64,000 nt of DNA from Yoonia tamlensis. GTDB lineage: Bacteria; Pseudomonadota; Alphaproteobacteria; Rhodobacterales; Rhodobacteraceae. Under the pieces are notes generated by a model that worked only from the letters and a program-made list of their open reading frames with translations, ran no database searches and was not told the DNA's origin. Below are positions 43,425 to 53,489 of the stretch, piece after piece; within the stretch, counting starts at the first letter, position 1, and every line of letters begins with the position of its first letter. The position numbers and the translations under genes were made by a program. The stretch is taken from the NCBI RefSeq assembly GCF_900115105.1, contig NZ_FOYP01000001.1:956097-1020096 (forward strand), written 5' to 3'.

Positions 43425-43501
43425 GCGGTTGTAGCTCAGCTGGTTAGAGTACCGGCCTGTCACGCCGGGGGTCGCGGGTTCGAGCCCCGTCAACCGCGCC
43501 A
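43425..43501 (+). tRNA. tRNA-Asp (anticodon GTC), copy 2
   Basis: Identical to copy 1 over the whole tRNA and a few flanking bases. The repeated unit is 84 bp, 43314-43397 and 43420-43503. Tandem duplication of tRNA-Asp raises dosage; the two are probably co-transcribed. Confidence 0.97.
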
Positions 43502-43526
43502 CTCTCCATACTTTTTGATTCGTGTC

Positions 43527-44606
43527 TTACCGCAAGAGAGGTTTTGCGTTCTTGGCATGGCGGGCCAAAAGGCGGCGCTGTTGCTTGCCGGTAGGGATCG
43601 GATTGGCGGGGATCACGCGATGGGTTTGCACCGCCAGTTCCGGAAACAGGGTTAGAATTTCTTCGCGCGCTTCTGCGCTGACGGCCCTGAGCGCCTCTGG
43701 TCCGGTGAACAGGCTTTCTGTCGGGGCGCCATTGGCAAAAATGATCTGATGCGCATCAAACAGCAGGTGGAAATAGGTGACGTTGTCGATTGTATGATCA
43801 ACTGCGAATCCGGGCAGGGAGGTCAGGTGCACCGCGCTGACCAGCACCTGTTGGGCGTCAAACATGCGCACAGCGATCGGGGAATTCACCTGCATCCTGT
43901 GCTGGCGCGACACATGCATATCCCGTTCAGGAAGCCCGCCACCCATTGCGCCGGCGCTGATTTTGACAGGGCGCAGTTTTTCATTCGCTCCAAGCGCTTC
44001 TGCCCCGACATGTCGTTCACCGATCCAGCGCAGCGGTTTTGGGCCGTTTTGGGTCAGCACCATGTCCCCGACTTCCAGCGTTTCAATTGCGCGTGCACCG
44101 TCTGGCGTGCTGATCAATGTACCGCGGCACAGGCACACGACCATTATCGCGATATCGTCAATCAGCGCGCCATAGGAATTGGCGTCGCCGTCAATCTCGG
44201 TGATGGTCAGCGTATAGTCGCCGGAGGCGGTGAAATCGACGGGAAAGCTATAACTTGTAAAGGTGATCGTGGTCGGCAACACATCTTCGTTCAGGATGAT
44301 ATTGCCGTTGGAATCGCGGATCGTCACGTTGAACCCGTCACCACCGACGAGGGCACGAAAATTGTTCCTGATCGCCGCCTCGAATGTGATGTCGGTCGTT
44401 TGCGCCGCATCAATGGTGAAATTCTGCTCCATCACCGTGATCTGACCGCCGCTGCCGTTCACTTCGGAAACGCGGTCTGTTGATCCGTTACCCTGATAGG
44501 TGTTTTCGGTGTGGCTCGCCTCGATATCGTTGCCAGCGCCATTGTCGTTCCAATTGGCGGCACCGTTATCAAACGATCCGTTGATGATAATATTTGTCGT
44601 TCCCAA
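43527..44606 (-). CDS. Hint-domain secreted protein
   Basis: A 359-residue protein. The first 155 residues are a beta-rich, Asn/Asp/Gly/Thr-rich module (IIINGSFDNGAANWND... up to GALIDDIAIMVV), like extracellular carbohydrate-binding or lectin modules. Then comes a Hint domain (Hedgehog/intein fold): CLCRGTLISTPDGARAIETLEVGDMVLTQNGPKPLRWIG, with a later MHVSRQHRMQV and VSAVHLTSL. Such Hint proteins are common in Rhodobacterales and are often exported by type I secretion. There is no Sec signal. The start codon is TTG at 44604-44606 with AAAGG upstream. Role unknown; Hint self-cleavage is possible. Confidence 0.87.
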   Translation of the reverse strand: MGTTNIIINGSFDNGAANWNDNGAGNDIEASHTENTYQGNGSTDRVSEVNGSGGQITVMEQNFTIDAAQTTDITFEAAIRNNFRALVGGDGFNVTIRDSNGNIILNEDVLPTTITFTSYSFPVDFTASGDYTLTITEIDGDANSYGALIDDIAIMVVCLCRGTLISTPDGARAIETLEVGDMVLTQNGPKPLRWIGERHVGAEALGANEKLRPVKISAGAMGGGLPERDMHVSRQHRMQVNSPIAVRMFDAQQVLVSAVHLTSLPGFAVDHTIDNVTYFHLLFDAHQIIFANGAPTESLFTGPEALRAVSAEAREEILTLFPELAVQTHRVIPANPIPTGKQQRRLLARHAKNAKPLLR

Positions 44607-44734
44607 TAGTCAGCCTTTGGCGTTTGGCGTGTTGCGGCGGTTTCATGGGCAATAGCGCATAAAACCGCCGGCATATAACAGCGCAGTCCGCCAGTTTGGC
44701 AATGCGGTCAGGTACGAAACCTAACGTCAGAAAG

Positions 44735-46114
44735 TTAATCTTTGCTGTTCATTTCATGCAAGATACGCGCCCAAGACCGGATACCTTTGTGAAATGACGA
44801 CAGGTCGTACTTTTCATTGGGCGAATGGATGGCGTCATCGTCCTTGCCAAAGCCGATCAGCATTGCGTCCATGTTCAGGATGTCCTTGAAATGTCCCGCA
44901 ATCGGGATTGATCCGCCGCAACCGACAAAGGCCGCAGCGTTGGGCCATTCGTCAGATAGCGCTTTGCGGGCCTGGTCGAATGCGGGATGGGTGGTGGTCA
45001 TCTGGCCTGCAGCGCTGGCACCATGGTCGCTAAAGGATACGGTGCAATCGCTGGGCAGCATATCTTGCACCATTTTACGGAAACTTTCGCGGATCTTCAG
45101 CGGGTCTTGGGTGCCGACAAGCCGGAAGCTGATTTTTGCGTGGGCCTCGGATGGCAGCACGGTTTTGAATCCGTCGCCGGTATAACCCGACCAAATGCCG
45201 TTGACCTCGCAAGTCGGGCGGGACCAGATCATTTCAAGCGGGCGGCGGCCCTTTTCACCAGCGGGCTCGGAAAGTCCGACCTCGCCCAAAAAGGCCTGAT
45301 CGTCGAATTTCAGATCATCCCAAGCGGCGGCAAGTTCATTCGACAGCTCTGGCACGCCATCATAGAACCCCGGCACCGTGATCCGACCGTTATCGTCATG
45401 CAATGCGGCGATAATCCGCGCCAGAACGCGCGCAGGGTTCATCGCAAGCCCGCCATACATGCCCGAATGCAGGTCCTTGTTAGGGCCGGTGATGGTCAGT
45501 TCTTCGCCCAGCAGCCCGCGCAGTTGCGTGATAATGGCTGGTGTGCTGTCGCCATAAAGTCCCGTGTCACATATCAGCGCGATATCGGCGGTCAGTTCTG
45601 CGGCGTTGTCGCGCATGAACGGGGTAAGTGAGGGCGATCCTGATTCTTCCTCGCCTTCAAAAAAGATCGTGATGTTGCCGGGCAGGGTACCATGCACGGC
45701 CTTCCATGCGCGGCAGGCCTCGACGAATGTCATCAACTGGCCTTTGTCATCGGATGATCCGCGGCCGCGGATAACGCGCCCGTTGGCGGTGTCTTCGATT
45801 TGCGGGTCAAACGGGTCGCGATCCCAAAGATTAAGCGGATCAACGGGTTGTACGTCATAATGCCCGTAAAACAGCACATGCGGCCCGCTACCCCCCGAAT
45901 GGGCCACCACCATCGGATGCCCCGTGGTCGGGCGTTTTGATGCCTCAAAGCCGATGCTTTGCAAATCCGCGACCAGCCAATCGGCGGCGGTGTCGCAATC
46001 GCCCTTATAGGCGGGATCGGTGGAAATCGACGGGATGCGCAGCAGTTCAAGAAGGCGCTCTGTGGCGGCGTTCAAATCGGTATCAATGCGCGCGAGTACG
46101 GGGTCAAGTGTCAT
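44735..46114 (-). CDS. M20-family dipeptidase/metallopeptidase
   Basis: A 459-residue zinc peptidase of the M20/M25/M40 group. The metal ligands are visible in VLFYGHYDVQP (His, Asp), GRGSSDDKGQ (bridging Asp), FFEGEEESGSP (catalytic Glu and ligand Glu), LICDTGLYG (Asp) and DDAIHSPNEKYDL (His). A dimerisation insert sits at about residues 190-320. It probably hydrolyses dipeptides or acyl-amino acids in the cytosol. The ATG at 46112-46114 has AGGA about eight bases upstream. Confidence 0.95.
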   Translation of the reverse strand: MTLDPVLARIDTDLNAATERLLELLRIPSISTDPAYKGDCDTAADWLVADLQSIGFEASKRPTTGHPMVVAHSGGSGPHVLFYGHYDVQPVDPLNLWDRDPFDPQIEDTANGRVIRGRGSSDDKGQLMTFVEACRAWKAVHGTLPGNITIFFEGEEESGSPSLTPFMRDNAAELTADIALICDTGLYGDSTPAIITQLRGLLGEELTITGPNKDLHSGMYGGLAMNPARVLARIIAALHDDNGRITVPGFYDGVPELSNELAAAWDDLKFDDQAFLGEVGLSEPAGEKGRRPLEMIWSRPTCEVNGIWSGYTGDGFKTVLPSEAHAKISFRLVGTQDPLKIRESFRKMVQDMLPSDCTVSFSDHGASAAGQMTTTHPAFDQARKALSDEWPNAAAFVGCGGSIPIAGHFKDILNMDAMLIGFGKDDDAIHSPNEKYDLSSFHKGIRSWARILHEMNSKD

Positions 46115-46242
46115 GGGGCGGTCCTGTGTTATGATTGCCAAGAGGGTGGCATGATTGGCGCCAAGGTCAATCACAAACAGGATTCAATTGACATGGGGCG
46201 ACCGGCTGGAAATTGTCGGGGCAATGACATCGGGACCGCAAT

Positions 46243-47037
46243 ATGATCGACTATATCCAAGACATTATTACCACAGCATTTGACTTTGATGGCACTGACA
46301 GGCTGGCGCGCCGCTATGCGTTCGCGCAGCTGATGATTGGCGGGGTGATCATTGTCGCTGTGCCGTTCCGGATTTTAATGTCTGTTGCGGACGGTATACG
46401 TAACCGGCGCGCGCGTGCGGCGCTGTTGGATGAATTGACGCGTGACATACCGGCGGGTGCAACCGCAGCGCAAGTCAAGGATCTGCTGCCATTGCAGCAA
46501 GTAAACCGGCGGCGCGCCTATACGGCCCCGCTTTTGCCGCCGATTGCGCTTGCGACTGCGCCTGCCGACGGATCCTACTTCATGACGTTGCGTCAATTTG
46601 CGCAGGAAAAATCCCGATCGGGCGCCGCGATGAACACCTATGAGCGCGAGGCCATGGGGCCAGTGGCCTATATCCATGATTGTTTTGGAACCGGCGGGTT
46701 CGGCCAGTTTGATGGCTATACCCAGACGCCACCCTACAAAACGCATGAGTTGCGCGCGATCATGGGCCAGCTGGGGTTGTCTGAAATGGCGAACGCCGTG
46801 GAATCGGCCAATGCGCTGCATCTGCAACGTTATCAATTATTTCAGGATTTCACGGCCACCGGCATGCCGGCCGCGCAGGCAAAGGCGCACCCCGATATGC
46901 CCGACTATACGCCGCTTGATAATGCGATTGCTGTGGCGGGCGGGCAGGCGCGGCTGTTGCGCGCGGCCGACCGGTATTTTCAGGCCGCTTACCCGTGGTT
47001 GGAAAATGATACAGATAGCGCCGTGTTGCCGCTATAA
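46243..47037 (+). CDS. Conserved hypothetical with one membrane segment
   Basis: A 264-residue protein. Residues about 29-47 are hydrophobic (LMIGGVIIVAVPFRILM), with a basic patch after them (RNRRARAA), so it is probably anchored in the inner membrane with the rest in the cytosol. The remainder has no motif I recognise; it is rich in Ala and aromatic residues (YAFAQ, TQTPPYKTHELRAIMG, YFQAAYPWLEN). It is divergent from the dipeptidase and ends just before the FNR-like box of hemA. Confidence 0.65.
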   Translation: MIDYIQDIITTAFDFDGTDRLARRYAFAQLMIGGVIIVAVPFRILMSVADGIRNRRARAALLDELTRDIPAGATAAQVKDLLPLQQVNRRRAYTAPLLPPIALATAPADGSYFMTLRQFAQEKSRSGAAMNTYEREAMGPVAYIHDCFGTGGFGQFDGYTQTPPYKTHELRAIMGQLGLSEMANAVESANALHLQRYQLFQDFTATGMPAAQAKAHPDMPDYTPLDNAIAVAGGQARLLRAADRYFQAAYPWLENDTDSAVLPL

Positions 47038-47054
47038 ATATAGATGCAGTCAGT

Positions 47055-47068
47055 TTGATCTAGGTCAA
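47055..47068. promoter_or_regulatory. FNR/FnrL-type box upstream of hemA
   Basis: TTGATCTAGGTCAA is one base from the FNR consensus TTGAT-N4-ATCAA. It lies about 150 bp before the hemA start. hemA of Rhodobacter sphaeroides is known to be FnrL-controlled, so oxygen-dependent regulation of heme synthesis is likely. Confidence 0.75.
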
Positions 47069-47213
47069 CGTCCGGCGCGCGCTTGGCTGGCACTAGGGAG
47101 AGGGGCGACAGTTTGTAGCGTGTTGATTGCGCGGCGTTGCCACTATATGAGGTTTAGAACGATTCAAACTTGGGGCTGATCCATGTTTGAGCCGCAAGAC
47201 AAAGGAAGTATCA

Positions 47214-48437
47214 GTGGATTATTCTGCCCAGCTTGATGCCGCAATCGCACGTTTGCACGACGAAGGCCGTTACCGGACCTTTATTGATATCGAACGCAAG
47301 CGCGGCCAGTTTCCGCACGCTACATGGCGCAAGGAAGACGGGACCGAAACGCCGGTCACCGTCTGGTGCGGTAATGATTATCTGGGCATGGGCCAGCATC
47401 CGGCGGTTTTGACCGCCATGCACGAGGCTGTTGACGCCACCGGTGCCGGTTCTGGCGGCACCCGCAATATTTCGGGCACAACCGTTTACCATAAACGGCT
47501 CGAGGCTGAACTGGCCGATCTACACGAAAAAGAAGCGGCGCTTTTGTTTACGTCCGCCTATATCGCCAATGACGCAACGCTGAGCACATTGCCCAAGCTG
47601 TTTCCGGGGCTGATCATCTATTCCGATGCGCTTAACCATGCGTCGATGATCGAAGGCGTGCGCCGCAACGGTGGCGCAAAACGTATTTTCCGGCACAATG
47701 ATCTGGACCATTTGCGCGCGCTGATGGCCGCCGATGATCCGGCTGCGCCGAAGCTGATCGCCTTTGAATCCGTTTATTCCATGGACGGTGATTTTGGCCC
47801 AATCGCACAGATTTGTGATCTGGCGGATGAATTCGGCGCGTTGACCTATATCGATGAAGTTCACGCCGTTGGCATGTATGGTCCCAAAGGGGCAGGCGTT
47901 GCCGCACGTGACGGGCTGATGGGGCGGATCGATATTATCAACGGCACCTTGGCCAAGGCATACGGTGTTATGGGCGGCTATATCGCGGCCTCTGCCAAAA
48001 TGTGTGACGCGATCCGGTCCTATGCGCCCGGATTCATCTTTACGACCAGCCTGCCGCCCGCGGTGGCAGCCGGTGCTGCGGCCAGCGTCGCGCATCTCAA
48101 GGCCGATGACAGCCTGCGCGTACGGCACCAGACACAAGCCAAGATTCTAAAGCTGCGGCTCAAGGGGCTGGGCATGCCGATCATTGATCACGGCAGCCAT
48201 ATTGTGCCGTTGATTGTCGGCGATCCGGTGCATACGAAAAAACTGTCGGATATGCTTTTGTCCGAATTCGGAATTTACGTGCAGCCGATCAATTTCCCGA
48301 CCGTGCCGCGCGGAACCGAAAGATTGCGCTTTACGCCTTCACCCGTGCACGGGCCGCGTGAAATGGATGCGCTTGTCGGGGCGTTGGACAGCCTTTGGTC
48401 CCACTGTGCGCTGAACCGCGCCGAGTTGGCAGGTTAA
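47214..48437 (+). CDS. hemA: 5-aminolevulinate synthase
   Basis: PLP enzyme that condenses glycine with succinyl-CoA, the first step of the C4 (Shemin) heme pathway. A 407-residue protein, the same as Rhodobacter HemA. It has [43 protein letters not shown], the Schiff-base Lys in [27 protein letters not shown] and [26 protein letters not shown]. The start is GTG at 47214 with AAGGA seven bases upstream, giving the family N-terminus [11 protein letters not shown]. An FNR-type box is upstream. Confidence 0.98.
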   Translation: MDYSAQLDAAIARLHDEGRYRTFIDIERKRGQFPHATWRKEDGTETPVTVWCGNDYLGMGQHPAVLTAMHEAVDATGAGSGGTRNISGTTVYHKRLEAELADLHEKEAALLFTSAYIANDATLSTLPKLFPGLIIYSDALNHASMIEGVRRNGGAKRIFRHNDLDHLRALMAADDPAAPKLIAFESVYSMDGDFGPIAQICDLADEFGALTYIDEVHAVGMYGPKGAGVAARDGLMGRIDIINGTLAKAYGVMGGYIAASAKMCDAIRSYAPGFIFTTSLPPAVAAGAAASVAHLKADDSLRVRHQTQAKILKLRLKGLGMPIIDHGSHIVPLIVGDPVHTKKLSDMLLSEFGIYVQPINFPTVPRGTERLRFTPSPVHGPREMDALVGALDSLWSHCALNRAELAG

Positions 48438-48552
48438 TCTTTTTTCAACGTATGCATGGCACCCGCGAATATGTTAGCGTCCGCACAGGTGCTTTGGTGA
48501 TTTTGATTCGGATTGCTGGGTTGCTGAGGGGCATTAACCGACGGGACAGTCG

Positions 48553-49743
48553 ATGATCGGGAAGACCTTTAAACGGGCAGGCAAGGGCGATGACGTTCAA
48601 ACCAAGGGGTTTGACGATTTTGAATTGCGTCTTGGCGATCTGATGCGTGGCGAACGCGCGACTATGGGCAAAAGCCTGCTGGACGTGCAGCGCGAGCTCA
48701 AGATCAAGGCAGCCTATATTGCGGCCATCGAAAACGCGGATCCCTCTGCTTTTGATACGCCCGGATTTATTGCAGGCTATGTGCGGTCCTATGCGCGCTA
48801 TCTGAAAATGGATCCCGATTACGCCTTTAACACATTCTGCGCCGAAAGCGGCTTTGCAACGGCCCATGGCATGTCTGCCAAGGCATCATCGTTGCAAGGC
48901 AAATCCGGCGATCCCGCGGTCGCCCCATTGGGCAAGGATATCTTTTCTGCTTCGACCACCCCGTTCGTGCCTGCGGCCGATCGGGTCATGGCAGGCTTTG
49001 AACCCCGTGCGATCGGGTCGGTTCTTGTGCTGGTTGCGATGATCGGCGGGCTTGGCTTTGGAGGATGGACAGTCCTGCAAGAGGTGCAAAAAGTGCAATT
49101 TGCACCTGTCGAGCAAGCCCCAGTGATCGTGTCCGATCTTGATCCGCTTGCGGGTGTGACCGGACCTGTGGACGAAGGGCAGGATCTGGCCGGCTTTATT
49201 GCTCCGTCACGTGATGATCTGGACCGGCTGTATCGCCCGCAAGCGCTTGACCTGCCTGTACTTGTCGCGCGGGATGCGCCGATTTCGACCCTCAACCCAG
49301 GCCTGTACGGGTCTGTGCTTCCCGCTGAAATTGACACCGATACCGTGGTGGCCGAAGCCGTTGATACGTCACCCCATCCGCCTGCTATTCAGGTGGTTGG
49401 CCCCGATGTCCCCGCATTGCAACTGGTTGCGGTGCGTCCGGCATGGGTGCGCGTGCGTGCCGCTAATGGTACGGTCATTTTTGAAGGTGTGATGGCACCT
49501 GGCGAAAACTTTGAAGTCCCCGCCACCGAAGAGCCCGCCACATTGCGCGTTGGCGAAAGCGGCGCGGTCTATTTTGCCGTGAATGGCGTGCATTACGGAC
49601 CAGCAGGCCAAACCGGTGTTGTGACATCCAATGTCGCGCTTAGCGCCGAAAGCCTGCTTGAAACCTATGCTGTTGCTGATCTGACTGCAGATGATGATCT
49701 GGCGGCCGTTGTGCGCGTGGCTGAAAATACCGCAAGCGAATAG
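48553..49743 (+). CDS. rodZ: RodZ-like cell-shape protein
   Basis: A 396-residue bitopic membrane protein. Residues about 22-95 hold the HTH_25 domain (LRLGDLMRGERATMGKSLLDVQRELKIKAAYIAAIENAD), which contacts MreB. One membrane helix follows (SVLVLVAMIGGLGFGGWTVL, about 155-175), then a periplasmic linker and the DUF4115 domain near the end (PALQLVAVRPAWVRVRAANGTVIFEGVMAPGE). It guides cell elongation. ispG follows about 75 bp later in the same direction, an arrangement common in bacteria. Confidence 0.93.
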   Translation: MIGKTFKRAGKGDDVQTKGFDDFELRLGDLMRGERATMGKSLLDVQRELKIKAAYIAAIENADPSAFDTPGFIAGYVRSYARYLKMDPDYAFNTFCAESGFATAHGMSAKASSLQGKSGDPAVAPLGKDIFSASTTPFVPAADRVMAGFEPRAIGSVLVLVAMIGGLGFGGWTVLQEVQKVQFAPVEQAPVIVSDLDPLAGVTGPVDEGQDLAGFIAPSRDDLDRLYRPQALDLPVLVARDAPISTLNPGLYGSVLPAEIDTDTVVAEAVDTSPHPPAIQVVGPDVPALQLVAVRPAWVRVRAANGTVIFEGVMAPGENFEVPATEEPATLRVGESGAVYFAVNGVHYGPAGQTGVVTSNVALSAESLLETYAVADLTADDDLAAVVRVAENTASE

Positions 49744-49817
49744 GCCGCCAAGCGGTTGCTGCAGCCGGCATTGATGCATAGATTGCGGATAACCGTGACT
49801 GCTTGAAAGCTGCCCCC

Positions 49818-50936
49818 ATGTCCCTGAATTCCATCCGCCCGTGGCGCCATATCGAACGCCGCAAATCCCGCCAGATTATGGTGGGCAATGTGCCTGTCGG
49901 GGGCGATGCGCCAATTTCGGTGCAGACGATGACCAATACGCTGACCACTGATATCAAAGGCACTATTGCACAGATTCAGGCCGCAGCGGATGCTGGCGCG
50001 GATATTGTGCGCGTCTCGGTTCCCGATGAGGCGTCCAGCAAGGCGCTCAAACAGATTGTCCCCGAGGTCTCCGTGCCTATCGTCGCGGATATCCATTTTC
50101 ACTATAAACGCGGTATCGAGGCTGCCGAAGCAGGTGCCGCCTGTTTGCGGATCAATCCGGGCAATATCGGTGATGAAAAACGTGTCCGCGAGGTGATCAA
50201 AGCCGCGCGCGACCATAATTGTTCCATCCGCATTGGCGTGAACGCTGGGTCGCTCGAAAAACATCTGCTGGATAAATACGGCGAACCGTGCCCCGATGCG
50301 ATGGTGGAAAGCGGGCTTGATCATATCAAAATCCTGCAAGACAACGATTTTCATGAATTCAAGATCAGCTGCAAAGCGTCCGATGTCTTTATGGCCGCTG
50401 CCGCCTATCAGCAATTGGCTGACGCCACAGATGCGCCGATCCACCTTGGCATCACCGAAGCCGGCGGGCTGATTAGCGGCACCGTCAAATCTGCTATCGG
50501 AATGGGCAATCTGCTTTGGGCGGGGATTGGCGACACAATCCGCGTGTCGCTGTCGGCTGATCCCGTTGAAGAAGTCAAAATGGGGTTTGAAATCCTCAAA
50601 TCTTTGGGCCTGCGCCACCGCGGCGTGAATATTATTTCCTGCCCGTCCTGCGCGCGCCAAGGGTTTGACGTGATCAAGACCGTTGAAACGCTTGAACGGC
50701 GGCTAGAGCATATCAAAACACCAATGAGCCTGAGCATCATCGGCTGCGTCGTCAACGGTCCGGGCGAGGCGCTGATGACCGATGTCGGCTTTACCGGTGG
50801 CGGCAACGGGGCGGGCATGGTCTATCTTGCGGGCAAGCAAAGCCACAAACAATCGAACGACGACATGATCGAACATATCGTTGAACAGGTTGAAAAGAAG
50901 GCTGCGGAACTGGACGCAGTGCGCGCAGCAGAGTAA
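49818..50936 (+). CDS. ispG: 4-hydroxy-3-methylbut-2-enyl diphosphate synthase (IspG)
   Basis: A [4Fe-4S] enzyme of the MEP isoprenoid pathway that converts MEcPP to HMBPP. A 372-residue protein with [30 protein letters not shown] and the cluster cysteines in [12 protein letters not shown] and [11 protein letters not shown]. The ATG at 49818 is preferred to a TTG five codons upstream. It is downstream of rodZ in the same direction. Confidence 0.97.
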   Translation: MSLNSIRPWRHIERRKSRQIMVGNVPVGGDAPISVQTMTNTLTTDIKGTIAQIQAAADAGADIVRVSVPDEASSKALKQIVPEVSVPIVADIHFHYKRGIEAAEAGAACLRINPGNIGDEKRVREVIKAARDHNCSIRIGVNAGSLEKHLLDKYGEPCPDAMVESGLDHIKILQDNDFHEFKISCKASDVFMAAAAYQQLADATDAPIHLGITEAGGLISGTVKSAIGMGNLLWAGIGDTIRVSLSADPVEEVKMGFEILKSLGLRHRGVNIISCPSCARQGFDVIKTVETLERRLEHIKTPMSLSIIGCVVNGPGEALMTDVGFTGGGNGAGMVYLAGKQSHKQSNDDMIEHIVEQVEKKAAELDAVRAAE

Positions 50937-51040
50937 CGCGCGGGCGGTTTCTTGCCGGTCAAGAAATATGTTCTATAGAGCGCGTACATGAGTGTGCAAC
51001 CTTGATGCTGTTTAATTGAACGCTTTTTAGGAAATCACTT

Positions 51041-51607
51041 ATGTATAAATATTCAAAACCGGCGATTGTTCTGACCGCTAGTACAATTGCACTTGCTGGC
51101 TGCACAATCGACCGACCAGACCGTTCAGACCTAGAAGGTCCCGGTATCGATTTTGCGTTTTCAGGTGGCGCAGAGTTTACGTTAAGCGAAGATTCACCGC
51201 GCCGAACGCCAGCTGATAGTTGTGCGATTGTGCGCGACGTAAACGGCGGGACGGTCAATAATCGCAGCGTCGATGTCAGCGCCTCGGCATTTGATCAATC
51301 TGGCATGAACAGGTTCCGCATTACCGTTGAAGGTGAAGGCGTAAGGCGTGGAGCGATCACTGTCACACCATCCCCCAACCCGCGTCTAAACTTCAACGAC
51401 ACCCGTGACGTTGATGTCATCGAGTTGGTATTCTTTCCCGAAGCTGATGGCGTGCTGAATGGCGGTATTGTGCAATTTTCAATTGATAGCCCGTTTACGC
51501 CCGGCGTGACGATTTCCGCGTTTGCGTCTGACAGCTTTGGCAATGAAACAAGTTTTGCGCCTTTTGAGCTGATAAGTGCGCTTGGCGCCGGAATCTGCAA
51601 CTACTGA
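51041..51607 (+). CDS. Predicted lipoprotein of unknown function
   Basis: A 188-residue protein with a lipoprotein signal: a hydrophobic stretch (IVLTASTIALAGC) with lipobox LAGC, acylated Cys at residue 21. The mature part is beta-rich, with conserved-looking pairs (SVDVSASAFDQSGMNRFRITVEGEG, ISAFASDSFGNETS) like an Ig or fibronectin-type fold. No family recognised. The +2 residue is Thr, so outer-membrane sorting is likely. It stands alone, followed by 160 bp of empty sequence. Confidence 0.8.
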   Translation: MYKYSKPAIVLTASTIALAGCTIDRPDRSDLEGPGIDFAFSGGAEFTLSEDSPRRTPADSCAIVRDVNGGTVNNRSVDVSASAFDQSGMNRFRITVEGEGVRRGAITVTPSPNPRLNFNDTRDVDVIELVFFPEADGVLNGGIVQFSIDSPFTPGVTISAFASDSFGNETSFAPFELISALGAGICNY

Positions 51608-51767
51608 CCGCGACCACTGTGCGGCAATGCCATTGTGTACATCTAAGCTGACAAAAGTGATTTGGCGTTCTTGCAATGCCTATGTACCAGCTGTTTTTGT
51701 CGGGTATTTGACAGGGATCGTCAGTGCCGAATCCCTGTCAAAGTCAGCTTTGGCAGCCTAGGAGCGC

Positions 51768-52535
51768 CTAACTATACCAGTTGCCCAGTTTTACTTCGGT
51801 TGGTCCCGTCAGAAGTGCTGCAAATTCTGCCGGATCTTGTGTGCCGCCGTCGCGCCCGCGGTAGTGATAGGGGTAGACATAGGTCGGCGCAAACGCGGCC
51901 ACGGCCGAGGCCGCCGCGGTGATATCCATCGTAAACGGCAGGTTCATGCAGACAAAGGCCACATCGATATTTTCAAGTGCGCGCATTTCGGGGATGCCTT
52001 CGGTATCGCCTGAAACATAGATGCGCAGCCCGTCCACGGTAATGACATAACCGTTGTCGCGCCCGACGGGGTGGAAATTCATCCGCTCTGGCGTGGTGTT
52101 ATGCGCAGGGATCGCGGCTATCTCGACCGCGCCTGCCTGGCCTGTGTCACCATTGGCCAGCGAGGTAGTGCGCGCCATCAATTCGGCGGGCAGTTTGTCG
52201 TAAACCGCAGGGTTGCTGATCAGGGCCGTTTGGTCGGTGACAAGCGCGCCAAGCGTTTCGGTGTTAAAGTGATCCCCATGTTCATGGGTGATCAAAACCA
52301 GATCGGGCGCGGGCAAATCTGCATAAAGACCGGCATCACCCACCGGATCAACATAGATCACGCCCGCGGGGGTTTGCAGCACAACAGAGGCATGCGCAAC
52401 CGGATGCACGCTGACGTGGCCGCTCGCAGTTGCGAACTGGTCTGCGCCATGGCCCGCAGCAGACAGCCGGAAGGGCAAGAACGTTACAGTGCCAACTGCG
52501 GTGGCACCTTTGATGAAATTGCGACGTGTAGTCAT
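51768..52535 (-). CDS. Tat-exported MBL-fold metallohydrolase
   Basis: A 255-residue metallo-beta-lactamase-fold protein. The Tat signal is TTRRNFIKGATAV (residues 2-14). The zinc motif is LITHEHGDHFN (HxHxDH) near residue 85, with further ligands in SGDTEGI and the His in YPYHYRG. It resembles UlaG-like hydrolases that act on small molecules in the periplasm; the substrate is unknown. AAAGGGAG precedes the ATG. Confidence 0.9.
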   Translation of the reverse strand: MTTRRNFIKGATAVGTVTFLPFRLSAAGHGADQFATASGHVSVHPVAHASVVLQTPAGVIYVDPVGDAGLYADLPAPDLVLITHEHGDHFNTETLGALVTDQTALISNPAVYDKLPAELMARTTSLANGDTGQAGAVEIAAIPAHNTTPERMNFHPVGRDNGYVITVDGLRIYVSGDTEGIPEMRALENIDVAFVCMNLPFTMDITAAASAVAAFAPTYVYPYHYRGRDGGTQDPAEFAALLTGPTEVKLGNWYS

Positions 52536-52623
52536 GGCTGGCTCCCTTTGGTGATAAGAACGCCACCAGTTTAACCTATGCGCGCATTATGTCGAGCCAG
52601 CCCAATTGACGATTGCGTGACGA

Positions 52624-53376
52624 CTAGTCTTCGCGCAATTCTGCGACGATGGCCGCCATGGCGTCGACAGGCACATAGCCGCGCAGCATCTGGTCTTCGA
52701 TCACAAACGTCGGGGTGCCGGTGATTTGCATTTGCTGGCCCAATTGGCGGTTGGCGGCGATCACCGCTGTCACAGCATCGGAATCCATTTGTGCGATGAT
52801 GGCTTGCGCATCCAGTTCCAGAATTTCGGCAAGCCGCGTCATGCTGACTTCGGTGATGTCACCGTTAAATTCCATCAAAGTATCATGCACAGATTTATAG
52901 GCTTCATCACCTGCAACCATTAGCGTGGCCACTGCAAAGCGCGATGCCAGCACGGATTGTTCGCCCAAAATCGGGTATTCCTTGACGATAAAGCGGATAT
53001 TGGCATCCGCGCCCAATAGCGTCTCGATTTCGGGGTAGGCGCGTTTGCAATAACCGCAGCGGTAATCCATGAATTCGACAATTGTGATATCGCCCGCCGG
53101 ATTGCCACCGACATAGGAATGGCGGTCATTAAACAGATCATCCGCATAGGCCACGGCAAGCTGTTGATCATTGGTAACCTGTGCCTGTTGTTCGCGCATT
53201 TGCAACACGGAAATTGCCTCTTGCAGGACCTCGGGGTTTTCCAAGAGATAGGCGCGCACTTCGGCGCGAAAGGCTGTCCGCTGCGCATCTGTCATCGGCT
53301 CCGCGTCTTGGGCAATGGCGGGGGCGGACAGGGCAAAAAGCAGGGGCAGGGCAAAGCGCAGGGACATAAGGACCAT
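52624..53376 (-). CDS. DsbA-family thiol oxidoreductase (DsbA/DsbG/ScsC-like)
   Basis: A protein of about 250 residues. The exported N-terminus (LRFALPLLFALSAPAIA) is followed by a helical region with LLENPEVLQEAISVLQMREQQ, seen in ScsC and similar disulfide isomerases. The thioredoxin-like domain has the active site FMDYRCGYCKRAYPE and the cis-Pro in ITGTPTFVIEDQ. It forms or isomerises periplasmic disulfides. Three in-frame ATGs (53397, 53376, 53367) are possible; the middle one is a compromise. It has no obvious DsbB partner here. Confidence 0.9.
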   Translation of the reverse strand: MVLMSLRFALPLLFALSAPAIAQDAEPMTDAQRTAFRAEVRAYLLENPEVLQEAISVLQMREQQAQVTNDQQLAVAYADDLFNDRHSYVGGNPAGDITIVEFMDYRCGYCKRAYPEIETLLGADANIRFIVKEYPILGEQSVLASRFAVATLMVAGDEAYKSVHDTLMEFNGDITEVSMTRLAEILELDAQAIIAQMDSDAVTAVIAANRQLGQQMQITGTPTFVIEDQMLRGYVPVDAMAAIVAELRED

Positions 53377-53489
53377 CTCGTTTTCATAAATTTGCATGTG
53401 TCAGACCATATCCGCGCATGAATGCCAAGGTGCATTGACCTCACATAGCGGTGACGGGCACATAGGGCGCAAAGATCGAGGGCAGAGAT

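Noticed and set aside
50948-50966. TTTCTTG/CAAGAAA inverted repeat after ispG
   Set aside because: Only seven AT-rich pairs and no T-run, too weak for a terminator call.
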